A DNA stretch of 16,647 nt from Chloroflexota bacterium (GCA_005889395.1 VBFX01000021.1:1-16647), one strand, 5' to 3'; numbered from the stretch's first letter, positions 7,222 to 12,977 are shown. Numbers and translations are program-made. The notes: a model not told the origin generated them from the letters alone.

Positions 7222-7728
7222 TCAGGCCGTTCCCTTCGGCCGATAGGTCGCGTCCAACCATGCGGGTAATTCGGCCAGGCGGTCGATGACATGGGTGGGC
7301 GCGATCCCCGGGATCGGAGTCGCCCCTGCGTGCCGTAGCCAAACCGCCGGGATGCCGGCTCGCAGTGCCCCGGCGACATCGGTGTCTAACCGATCGCCGA
7401 CCATCAAGGTCGCATCCAGGGGGACACCGAGCCGGCGGGCGCCCTCGGCGTAGATCGCGGGATCCGGCTTCGCCACGCCGAAGTCCCGCGACGTGACCAG
7501 CGCATCGATGAAGGGGCGGATCCCCGCTTTTTCCAGAGCCTCCACGAGTTCGGCGTCACCCGAGCCGACGGTATTGGAGATGACACCCAGCCGGTAGTGC
7601 GGCTTGAGCGCGGCCAACACCGCGAGCGCATCCGGGATCGGTGTGATCGCCATCTCCCAGAGATGTTTCCCCGGCTCCTCGACGACGAGGGTGTTGCCGG
7701 CGTCGAAGAAGATGCCGCGAAGGGGCAT
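7222..7728 (-). CDS. HAD superfamily hydrolase, short capless type
   Basis: A 168-residue HAD fold, shorter than most members because almost no cap lies between motif I and motif II. Motif I is GIFFDAGNTLV with nucleophile D9; the usual second acidic residue two positions on is Gly11. Motif II is GVISNT (S51), motif III is the Lys in FGVAKPDP (K87), and motif IV is MVGDRLDTDVAG (D112, D116). The substrate is unknown; phosphatase activity is possible, but the missing motif I acid argues for caution. ATG at 7728 overlaps the upstream rlmN stop by one base (TGATG), so expression is coupled. Confidence 0.85.
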   Translation of the reverse strand: MPLRGIFFDAGNTLVVEEPGKHLWEMAITPIPDALAVLAALKPHYRLGVISNTVGSGDAELVEALEKAGIRPFIDALVTSRDFGVAKPDPAIYAEGARRLGVPLDATLMVGDRLDTDVAGALRAGIPAVWLRHAGATPIPGIAPTHVIDRLAELPAWLDATYRPKGTA

Positions 7729-8669
7729 CAGGCCGGCGAGGTCGCCGTCTGCAGCTGGCGGGCGCGCAGCTGGCCGCAGGCGGCATCGATGTCGAGTCCG
7801 CGTGTAGCGCGGATGGTGGTCGAGATGCCGGCGGTCTGCAGAATGGACTGGAAAGCCTGGGCGCGCGACTTCGATGGCGGTGCCAGCGAGCTGCCATCGA
7901 TCGGGTTCATCGGGATCAGGTTGATGTGGCTGAGATGGCGACCCACGACGGTGGCCAGGCGTTGGGCCTGCTCGGGACTGTCGTTGACGCCCTGCAGCAA
8001 GACGTATTCGTAGCTCGTGCGCCGGCCGGTTCGTTCCGCGTGAGCCCTCGCGGCGCCGACGATCGCGGCGATCGGGTACTTGCGGTTGACCGGGATCATG
8101 CTGCTGCGCAGGGCATCGTCGGGCGCGTGCAGGGAGATCGCCAGGTTGACCGGCAATCCCTCGGCACTGAGCCGCTCGATGAAGGGCACCAACCCGATGG
8201 TCGACACGGTGACCCGGCGCGGGCTGAAGCTGAGCGTGTCAGGGCGGGCCCAGCGCCGGATCGCCCCGACGACGGCGGCGTAATTGTTGAGTGGCTCCCC
8301 CATTCCCATGAAGACGACGTTCGTCAGCGAGCGCTGCATCTCCCCCAGGTCGCGGCTCGCCGCGAGGAACTGGTCGACGATCTCCGCTTCGCTGAGGTTT
8401 CGATCGAAGCCGGACTGGCCGGTCGCGCAGAAACTACATCCGATTGGGCATCCCACCTGCGAGCTGACGCAGATCGTGGTCCGCGCCCGCGAACGGGGGG
8501 TTGCCTCGTAGTGCATGACCACCGTCTCGATGGTTTTCGCGTCGGCCAGCTTGAACAGGTACTTGACGGTCTGACCGCGATCCGCCGCGCGCTTCAACTG
8601 CGGCGCGACGGTGCTGAACGCGAAGGCCTCGGCGAGACGGCGTCGCGCCGACGGCGGCAAGGTTCGCAT
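7728..8669 (-). CDS. rlmN: 23S rRNA (adenine-C2)/tRNA methyltransferase RlmN, 5' end uncertain
   Basis: Radical-SAM methyltransferase that methylates A2503 of 23S rRNA and A37 of some tRNAs. The iron-sulphur cluster motif is SQVGCPIGCSFCATGQ (C74, C78, C81 from this start); GMGEPLNNY binds SAM; ATRGLDIDAACGQL carries the second catalytic Cys near the C-terminus. ATG 8669 is the only usual start codon, but it drops the family's N-terminal helical domain. In the same frame upstream to about 8810 the sequence is recognisably RlmN: ADPAEVLTRL, EAPYRADQARQWFWQRL. There the frame begins at VATEP, where GTA (8810-8808) sits in place of a start codon. A true start near 8810 would give 360 residues, normal for the family. 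Confidence 0.93.
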   Translation of the reverse strand: MRTLPPSARRRLAEAFAFSTVAPQLKRAADRGQTVKYLFKLADAKTIETVVMHYEATPRSRARTTICVSSQVGCPIGCSFCATGQSGFDRNLSEAEIVDQFLAASRDLGEMQRSLTNVVFMGMGEPLNNYAAVVGAIRRWARPDTLSFSPRRVTVSTIGLVPFIERLSAEGLPVNLAISLHAPDDALRSSMIPVNRKYPIAAIVGAARAHAERTGRRTSYEYVLLQGVNDSPEQAQRLATVVGRHLSHINLIPMNPIDGSSLAPPSKSRAQAFQSILQTAGISTTIRATRGLDIDAACGQLRARQLQTATSPA

Positions 8670-8799
8670 CGCCTCGAACGACGCCGCCAGCCGTTGCCAG
8701 AACCATTGCCGCGCCTGGTCGGCACGATAGGGGGCCTCGCCGGCTGCGGTTAAGCGGGTGAGAACCTCCGCGGGGTCGGCGGTGGCGAAGGCCGCGGGC

Positions 8800-9516
8800 T
8801 CAGTCGCTACGGCGGTTTCCGAACACCAGCGAGGCGTAATACAGTAGCGTCAGCGCGGCGCCGAAGAGCGCGACCCAGTAGGTGAAGGCGGCGGCGCGCA
8901 GCATCCGTCGCGCACCCTCCTGCTCCTGCGGAACGATGACGCCGTTTTCGGCGAGCAGGCGCAACGCCCGGCGGCTCGCGTCGAGCTCGACCGGGGTCGT
9001 CACGAGCTGGAAGAGGACGACGGCCGCGAAGAGGAACAATCCGGCGAGGGCAACGTAGAAGCCGAAGCCGCTGCCCGTAAAGATGGACAGCAAGAGACCG
9101 GCGATCACAATCAGGGGGCCAGCCTGCGACCCCAGGTTGGCGGCCGGTATCAGGCCGGACCGAATCCGCATCGCGAAGAAGCCCTGGTGATCCTGAAGGG
9201 CATGGCCGATTTCGTGGGCGACCACTGCCTCCGCGGCAACCGATGTGCCGCTGGCGACCGCCCGCGAGAGGTTCAGGGTCTTGTTGCGCTGGTCGTAGTT
9301 ATCAGTCAGCTCGCCATCGATCACCTGGACCGTGACATCGCTCAGGCCGGCCCCCGCGAGGATGCGCCGGGCCACGTCGACCCCGGCCAGGCCGCTGGCG
9401 TTGCGAACCTGGGAATAGCGCTGGTAGGTGCGCTTGACCCAGCTGCTCGCGATCAAGCCCAGCACCATGATGGGCAGGGCCACGTAGAGGAAGTAGGTCA
9501 GGTTCCAGAAGAGCAT
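8800..9516 (-). CDS. YugP-type membrane zinc metallopeptidase
   Basis: A 238-residue membrane peptidase of the Zn_peptidase_2 (YugP) family. It has an N-terminal membrane helix (about residues 7-24), then a cytosolic-type segment with VIDGELTDNYDQRNKTLNLS, then the zinc site VVAHEIGHALQDHQGF (H101, E102, H105), two hydrophobic helices (133-148, 152-172) and the TTPVELDASRRAL element whose Glu177 is the likely third ligand. A last helix covers 213-232. Physiological substrates of this family are not known. It is first in a leftward run with rlmN. A TAGAAT box lies 9 bases before the ATG, so the leader would be very short, and no Shine-Dalgarno is seen. Confidence 0.9.
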   Translation of the reverse strand: MLFWNLTYFLYVALPIMVLGLIASSWVKRTYQRYSQVRNASGLAGVDVARRILAGAGLSDVTVQVIDGELTDNYDQRNKTLNLSRAVASGTSVAAEAVVAHEIGHALQDHQGFFAMRIRSGLIPAANLGSQAGPLIVIAGLLLSIFTGSGFGFYVALAGLFLFAAVVLFQLVTTPVELDASRRALRLLAENGVIVPQEQEGARRMLRAAAFTYWVALFGAALTLLYYASLVFGNRRSD

Positions 9517-9525
9517 GCGCCAGAA

Positions 9526-9531
9526 ATTCTA
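9526..9531 (-). promoter_or_regulatory. Probable -10 box of the YugP-like/rlmN run
   Basis: TAGAAT on the minus strand, 9 bases before the ATG at 9516. The -35 is not clear. Transcription would start within a few bases of the ATG. Confidence 0.45.
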
Positions 9532-9560
9532 CCCAGGGGCGTCGAGTTCGACCCGTCCAG

Positions 9561-9570
9561 CTGTCGACAG
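9561..9570. repeat. Perfect 10-bp palindrome in the divergent region
   Basis: CTGTCGACAG is fully self-complementary. It lies between the leftward YugP-like promoter and the first small ORF. It is short enough to occur by chance. Confidence 0.3.
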
Positions 9571-9594
9571 ACTGCGGCCGATCTGTGGCGATTT

Positions 9595-9611
9595 TTTCAC
9601 GCAGCGTGAAA
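9595..9611. promoter_or_regulatory. 17-bp operator-like inverted repeat
   Basis: TTTCACGCAGCGTGAAA has two perfect 8-base arms around one central A. The T-run precedes it on the plus strand, so it does not form a normal intrinsic terminator for plus-strand transcription. It lies about 70 bases upstream of the YugP-like -10 box and overlaps the GTG at 9606 of the first small ORF. The dimeric-regulator site reading is an inference. Confidence 0.45.
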
Positions 9612-9737
9612 GGTTACCGCGCAGCGGCTCGTTTCTTCGGCCGCCACGCGGAGGACACGCGCTGGGTTGCTTCGGCGGATTCGCAAGAATACCTGGCCGT
9701 CGTCCTTTACCTGGTACAGCGGAACAACGCCCGCTGA
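9606..9737 (+). CDS. Tiny conserved ORF 1, paralogue of the next ORF
   Basis: A 43-residue frame from GTG 9606, or 50 residues from the in-frame GTG at 9585, ending at TGA 9735-9737. No known family is recognised. Its last 33 residues align without gaps to ORF 2 downstream: the shared core is FGR....TRWV, then SADS.EYLAVV.YLVQR, ending AR. In 24 of 34 aligned positions the residue is identical, and in 11 of those 24 the codon differs synonymously, which is what a translated, selected protein shows. There is no Shine-Dalgarno at either start, and GTG 9606 lies inside an inverted repeat, so the true start is uncertain. It may be a diverging or decaying copy of ORF 2. Confidence 0.6.
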   Translation: MKGYRAAARFFGRHAEDTRWVASADSQEYLAVVLYLVQRNNAR

Positions 9738-9761
9738 CACTGGCCGCGCGCCCGACTCTTG

Positions 9762-9770
9762 TGATAGTAT
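9762..9770 (+). promoter_or_regulatory. Extended -10 promoter of tiny ORF 2
   Basis: TGATAGTAT matches TG-n-TAnnnT. Predicted start near 9777, giving a leader of about 27 bases, with a tandem TTAAG repeat at 9776-9785. No good -35 is seen. Confidence 0.5.
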
Positions 9771-9803
9771 CTCTGTTAAGTTAAGTACTGGCTAGGTATC
9801 AAG

Positions 9804-9944
9804 ATGTCCGAGAAGCTAACCCTGAGCGAGCTCTTCGCCCTCTTCGGGCGGACCATCGACGAAACCCGCTGGGTCGGGTCCGCCGATTCTGAGGAGTACC
9901 TGGCGGTCGTCACCTACCTGGTCCAGCGCTCGAGCGCCCGCTAG
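9804..9944 (+). CDS. Tiny conserved ORF 2 (46 aa), function unknown
   Basis: A 46-residue protein from ATG 9804 (MSEKLTLSELFALFGRTIDE), then TRWVGSADSEEYLAVVTYLV and QRSSAR. An AGG at 9794-9796 gives a modest ribosome site 7 bases before the ATG, and an extended -10 promoter lies 34 bases upstream. It is soluble and helix-rich in appearance, with an acidic N-terminal half and a basic end; it has no membrane helix, Cys pair or signal. I do not recognise the family. The upstream paralogue at 9606-9737 keeps the same core despite synonymous change, so it is likely a real gene. A minus-strand frame at 9816-10007 is its shadow. The role is unknown; a small DNA- or protein-binding peptide is speculation. 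Confidence 0.68.
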   Translation: MSEKLTLSELFALFGRTIDETRWVGSADSEEYLAVVTYLVQRSSAR

Positions 9945-10085
9945 CGCGGCCTCGAGCTCGGGGTGCGCCGGCAACGCGCCTGACGCGGACCATGACGAAA
10001 TAGACACGATCGCGCCACGACCCGTCTGACAGCGTGGGGTCGCCGCGTTGTAAGGCTCATACTCGGGCTACGGCCACCAATCGCC

Positions 10086-10292
10086 ATGGACATCACACCA
10101 CTGATCACGCTGCTCGCGACGCGGATCCGGATCCGACTGGGCTGGCACGACCGTGAGAACGGCCAGGCCCTGATCGAATACTCCTTGATCATGGTCCTCG
10201 TGGTGTGCGTCATCCTGGTGACCTTGATCGTGCTGGGCAACCAGGTCAGAAACACCTACTGCAACATCGCCGGCGCGGTCGTCAACCCTTAG
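10086..10292 (+). CDS. Flp/Fap-type (type IVb) pilin-like protein
   Basis: A 68-residue protein with a class IVb prepilin layout: a basic leader (RIRIRLGWHDRENG), a processing site after Gly26 followed by QALIEYSLI with the conserved Glu at mature position 5, and a membrane helix of about residues 28-50. A short tail ends QVRNTYCNIAGAVVNP with a single Cys. Flp pilins assemble into tight-adherence pili via TadA/B/C and a prepilin peptidase, none of which is in this window. No Shine-Dalgarno is visible. The stop overlaps the convergent acyltransferase stop by 3 bases. Assembly into a pilus is inferred; a pseudopilin or unrelated TadE-like product is possible. Confidence 0.8.
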   Translation: MDITPLITLLATRIRIRLGWHDRENGQALIEYSLIMVLVVCVILVTLIVLGNQVRNTYCNIAGAVVNP

Positions 10293-10801
10293 GGCTGCGT
10301 CACCACCACCGCCGGGTTTCCCATCACGACCGCGCCTGCCGCGACGTCGCCGGCAACCAGCGTGCCCCAGCGGACCACCGCTCCCTCCCCCACCGACACG
10401 CCCTTGAGGACGGTGGATTTGCCCTGGATCCAGGCGTTGCGCCCGATGCGGATCGGGCGTCGCGTGACGGGTTCGCCGTCCCGGCGACGCTCCCGCCCAA
10501 CCGCGTGAAAGTCCGTATCCACCAGCAGGCAGGGACCGAGGATGGCGTCGTCGCCCACCACGATGGCGCTGGCCGACATCAGGCCGGCGCCGTCGATCTC
10601 CACGCGGTCGCCAATGTCAATGCGCGCGTCCCGGCCAAAGGTGAGCAGTGCGGTGCGGCCGGAGGCGTTGCGGACCAGGACGTCATGACCGAAGGTCACC
10701 CGGCCGCGGCCCCGAATGCGCAGCCGCCAGGGGCCCGCAAAGCCGGGCCCGAAAGTGTGCCGCGGATACCGCAGGCGCAGATACAGGGTGCTGAGGCTCA
10801 C
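10289..10801 (-). CDS. Hexapeptide-repeat acyltransferase (left-handed beta-helix)
   Basis: A 170-residue protein of the LbetaH acetyltransferase type. Hexapeptide-style turns run through the whole chain: ARIDIGDRVEIDGAGLMSA, AIVVGDDAILGPCLLV, RIGRNAWIQGKSTVLKG, VSVGEGAVVRWGTLVAGDV and the terminal AGAVVMGNPAVVV. The likely catalytic His is H99 in VDTDFHAVG, as in WbbJ/maltose-acetyltransferase relatives. It probably acetylates a sugar or a surface polysaccharide precursor; the acceptor is unknown. Start is GTG at 10801, 15 bases after the tRNA-Leu gene on the same strand, so it may be co-transcribed. It is convergent with the Flp gene. Confidence 0.85.
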   Translation of the reverse strand: MSLSTLYLRLRYPRHTFGPGFAGPWRLRIRGRGRVTFGHDVLVRNASGRTALLTFGRDARIDIGDRVEIDGAGLMSASAIVVGDDAILGPCLLVDTDFHAVGRERRRDGEPVTRRPIRIGRNAWIQGKSTVLKGVSVGEGAVVRWGTLVAGDVAAGAVVMGNPAVVVTQP

Positions 10802-10815
10802 GCTGGTGGAGGCTC

Positions 10816-10899
10816 TGCCCGGGAAGGGAGTTGAACCCTTACAAGCTTGCGCTCACAGCCCCCTCAAAGCTGCGTGTCTACCAATTCCACCACCCGGGC
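10816..10899 (-). tRNA. tRNA-Leu (anticodon GAG)
   Basis: Minus strand. Acceptor GCCCGGG pairs with the 3' CCCGGGC, followed by discriminator A. D-arm GGTGGAATTGGTAGACACGC matches other leucine tRNAs. Anticodon stem CAGCT/GGCTG (one T-G pair) holds loop TTGAGGG, anticodon GAG (CUC/CUU codons). A long variable arm (GAGCGCAAGCTT region) makes it class II, and the T-arm is AAGGG-TTCAACT-CCCTT. The CCA end is not encoded. The total is 84 bases. Confidence 0.95.
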
Positions 10900-10911
10900 G
10901 AGGGCGAGGCG

Positions 10912-10938
10912 ATTTTAACAGCCACGAGCCTGTAACAA
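10912..10938 (-). promoter_or_regulatory. Promoter of tRNA-Leu
   Basis: Minus strand -35 TTGTTA (10938-10933), spacer of 15, extended -10 TGTTAAAAT (10920-10912). Predicted start near 10905, about 6 bases before the tRNA 5' end. Confidence 0.6.
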
Positions 10939-10992
10939 GCGCCGTAATCCTGCCTCTCTATGGTGGGACCAAGTCCAAGCCACGCCGCGGGT

Positions 10993-11026
10993 GATGTGAC
11001 CCTGACGCGACAAGAGTCATCACATC
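10993..11026. repeat. Inverted repeat upstream of response regulator gene
   Basis: GATGTGA (10993-10999) and TCACATC (11020-11026) are perfect 7-base arms separated by 20 bases, about 22-55 bases before the ATG at 11048. This could be an operator or a leader hairpin, or chance. Confidence 0.3.
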
Positions 11027-11030
11027 GTAA

Positions 11031-11037
11031 AGAGGAA
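11031..11037 (+). promoter_or_regulatory. Ribosome binding site deciding start 11048
   Basis: AGAGGAA lies 10 bases before ATG 11048, with a second AAGGA immediately before it. Most other genes here lack a Shine-Dalgarno, so this site stands out. Confidence 0.6.
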
Positions 11038-11047
11038 TCGTAAGGAA

Positions 11048-11914
11048 ATGAATGACGAGGGCCATATATCTTTGCCGGCTCTCCAGTCGGACCTGAGCCA
11101 GCAACCGCAGGTCCAAATCCATGGCGGCCGGTCCGCAGCGCGACGAGCGATGGCGGCCGGAAGAGAGGGGTTAAACATCGTCAACCGCTACCGGATTCTG
11201 ATCGTCGACGACGATGCCATGGCGCGCGAGATCCTCAAGCGGATCCTCGAGCACGCGGGCTACGAGGTCATGACCGCCGGCAGTGGCCCCGAGGCCTTGC
11301 GCAAACTGCATGAGGGCATCCCCCACCTGGTCGTCGTTGACCTGATGATGCCGGAAATGGATGGCTTCGAACTCTGCCGCCGCATCAAGAGCCATCTCGA
11401 CGTCCCCATCGTCATCCTCAGCGCCGTCGCGGCCATCGAGAGCAAAGTCGAAGGCCTGCAGATGTACGCCGAGGACTACATCGTCAAGCCCTTCGAAAAG
11501 GAAGAGCTGGTCGCCCGCGTGCAGCGGGTACTACGCCGTTACGGTGAATCCGCCGGCGTCGAGCAGCCCGAGGTCGTCATTGACCAGGAGCTCCAGATCA
11601 ACTTCGTGCAGCACTGGGCGCGCGTGAAGGGGCAGCAGGTGACCCTTACGCCCACCGAGTCCAAGCTGCTCTTCCTCCTCGTCCGGAATGCCGGGCGGGT
11701 CGTCACCAACGAAACGCTGCTGGCCAAGGCCTGGGCAGGCGACGAGGAAGCCTACGAGGAAGGGCTGCGCGTCCACATCTCGCGGCTGCGCAGCAAGATC
11801 GAGTCGAATCCCAGCAAGCCAACTTACATCCAGACCAAGCGCGGTGTCGGCTATCGCTTCAGTGCCAAGGTCAACTACCCCGCCGGGCAAGAGCCGATGG
11901 CGCTGGCAGGATGA
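11048..11914 (+). CDS. OmpR/PhoB-family response regulator
   Basis: A 288-residue two-component regulator. A receiver domain covers about residues 48-160: acidic pocket ILIVDDD (D54-D55), phospho-acceptor D98 in VVVDLMMPEMDG, S125 and K147 in EDYIVKPF. A winged-helix DNA-binding domain covers about 180-275 with LTPTESKLLFLLVRNAGRVV, RVHISRLRSKIE and TKRGVGYRF. The about 47-residue polar tail before the receiver is unusual. A second ribosome-site-like AGAGAGGGG lies 6 bases before an in-frame ATC at 11177, just where most relatives begin, so a short form may exist. The likely sensor partner is unknown; the kinase and hub at 13038-16647 are nearby but on the other strand. Confidence 0.9.
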   Translation: MNDEGHISLPALQSDLSQQPQVQIHGGRSAARRAMAAGREGLNIVNRYRILIVDDDAMAREILKRILEHAGYEVMTAGSGPEALRKLHEGIPHLVVVDLMMPEMDGFELCRRIKSHLDVPIVILSAVAAIESKVEGLQMYAEDYIVKPFEKEELVARVQRVLRRYGESAGVEQPEVVIDQELQINFVQHWARVKGQQVTLTPTESKLLFLLVRNAGRVVTNETLLAKAWAGDEEAYEEGLRVHISRLRSKIESNPSKPTYIQTKRGVGYRFSAKVNYPAGQEPMALAG

Positions 11915-11979
11915 GCATGCGCACTCTCGCCCTCGGTCTTCTCGTTTTCGTCCTCTCCTTCCCGCTCTGGCTCCACTAA
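11911..11979 (+). CDS. Small hydrophobic peptide coupled to the response regulator (22 aa)
   Basis: A 22-residue frame MSMRTLALGLLVFVLSFPLW plus LH. Its ATG overlaps the regulator stop as ATGA, the classic coupling arrangement. A short basic N-terminus and about 14 hydrophobic residues could form a membrane helix or signal-like segment. It is shorter than gene finders report, and no homologue is recognised. It could be a chance frame in high-G+C DNA, so confidence is modest. Confidence 0.35.
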   Translation: MSMRTLALGLLVFVLSFPLWLH

Positions 11980-12014
11980 ACGAAGACGCGGTCCGCGCTT
12001 AGACTTCCTCCCCA

Positions 12015-12608
12015 GTGACGCACGCGCTGGGTCTCGGGTTCACCGTCTTCACCGTCATCTTCCTGCTCGAGCTTCCCGACAAGACGGCGCTGGCCGCCCT
12101 CCTGCTGGCGACCCGCCATCGGCCCCTGCCCGTCTTCCTCGGCGCGGCCGCCGCTTTTGTCATCCAGAGCGCCGTCGCGGTCGCGGCCGGCTCATTGTTG
12201 AGCCTGCTGCCACGCGAACCGATTCGGATCGGGGCAGGGCTCCTCTTCCTCGGCATGGCCGCGCTCCTGATTCGCCGCAATCTCCGCAAAGACGAGGCCG
12301 ATGAGGAGCGGGCGGTCGACCAGGAAGAGGCTCGGCACCGCCGACCGTTCATCACCGCCTTTAGCGTGGTCTTCGTCGCGGAGTGGGGCGATCTCACGCA
12401 ACTGGCGACGGCGGCGCTCCAGGCCCGCTATCAGCAGCCTGTGGTCGTCTTTGTCGCTGCTACCCTGGCCCTCTGGGCCGTCTGCGCGATTGCCGTCGCG
12501 CTCGGCAATCGCCTTGGCGCCTGGGTTCCGGAGCGGCCCCTGCAGTTCGCCGCGGCCGGCGTGATGGTGCTCGTCGCCATCGCCCTCATCACCGGCTTGC
12601 TCGGGTAA
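12015..12608 (+). CDS. TMEM165/GDT1 family cation transporter
   Basis: A 197-residue membrane protein of the UPF0016/GDT1 family, which moves Mn2+ or Ca2+ across the membrane. It has the duplicated design of two three-helix halves, each with one signature. The first is ELPDKTAL (E19, D22, K23, T24); the second is EWGDLTQL (E123, D126, T128). The canonical ExGDKT is altered to ExPDKT and ExGDLT, as seen in actinobacterial relatives. A charged loop of about residues 88-110 joins the halves. Start is GTG at 12015 with no Shine-Dalgarno. It is convergent with the lipoprotein gene (6-base gap). Confidence 0.85.
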   Translation: MTHALGLGFTVFTVIFLLELPDKTALAALLLATRHRPLPVFLGAAAAFVIQSAVAVAAGSLLSLLPREPIRIGAGLLFLGMAALLIRRNLRKDEADEERAVDQEEARHRRPFITAFSVVFVAEWGDLTQLATAALQARYQQPVVVFVAATLALWAVCAIAVALGNRLGAWVPERPLQFAAAGVMVLVAIALITGLLG

Positions 12609-12614
12609 CCAGGC

Positions 12615-12977
12615 TTAGGGGCCAGTGCCAATCGAGACGATCTGCCACGACGATTGCAATGTCGGCCGGCACACGATCACAAAGCGAGTCTGCCGTCCGC
12701 TGTCGGCCGCGCCCGTAGGCTGATCGTCTCCAACGACCACGCTGTTAAGGCTCTGCAGGTTCCTGGAGTCGGAGTCAACGGAAGAGTCCTGAAGGGCCGC
12801 GAACGATGGAGCGAGGTCCGCCCGGGCGGCACTGGTGTCGCCCTTCTGGAGGCTGGTGTAATAGGCAAGGACCAGTTCATGCGGACCAAGGTTGCCGGGG
12901 TTCACGGCTGAGCCACAGCCGCCAATACCGCAGAAGGCGATGGCACATACGAGCAATTGCAGCGGGAAACGCGTCAT
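12615..12977 (-). CDS. Small lipoprotein, NTF2-like/DUF4878-like
   Basis: A 120-residue exported protein. The signal MTRFPLQLLVCAIAFCGIGG leads to a lipobox with Cys21. The mature part begins with an amphipathic helix, HELVLAYYTSLQKGDTSAAR, typical of NTF2-like DUF4878 proteins, followed by an acidic loop and a beta sheet (RFVIVCRPTLQSSWQIVSI). The family role is unclear. Start is ATG 12977, just downstream of the histidine kinase gene on the same strand (60-base gap), so it may belong to that operon. Confidence 0.72.
   Translation of the reverse strand: MTRFPLQLLVCAIAFCGIGGCGSAVNPGNLGPHELVLAYYTSLQKGDTSAARADLAPSFAALQDSSVDSDSRNLQSLNSVVVGDDQPTGAADSGRQTRFVIVCRPTLQSSWQIVSIGTGP

Noticed and set aside
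7196..7342. N-terminal extension of the lipoprotein frame
   Set aside because: It would bury the signal peptide inside the protein and overlap the HAD gene; the ATG at 7195 gives a clean lipobox.
9187..9784. Plus-strand frames of 140 and 89 residues across the peptidase and small-ORF region
   Set aside because: They are out of frame with the conserved tiny ORF and overlap a recognised gene antisense; no repeated or conserved features.
10027..10063. CTGACA plus CATACT as a promoter of the Flp gene
   Set aside because: The spacing of about 25 bases is too long and no other good pair is seen.
11987..11997. CGCGG-T-CCGCG hairpin after the response regulator as terminator
   Set aside because: The loop is one base and no T-run follows, so it is not a standard intrinsic terminator.
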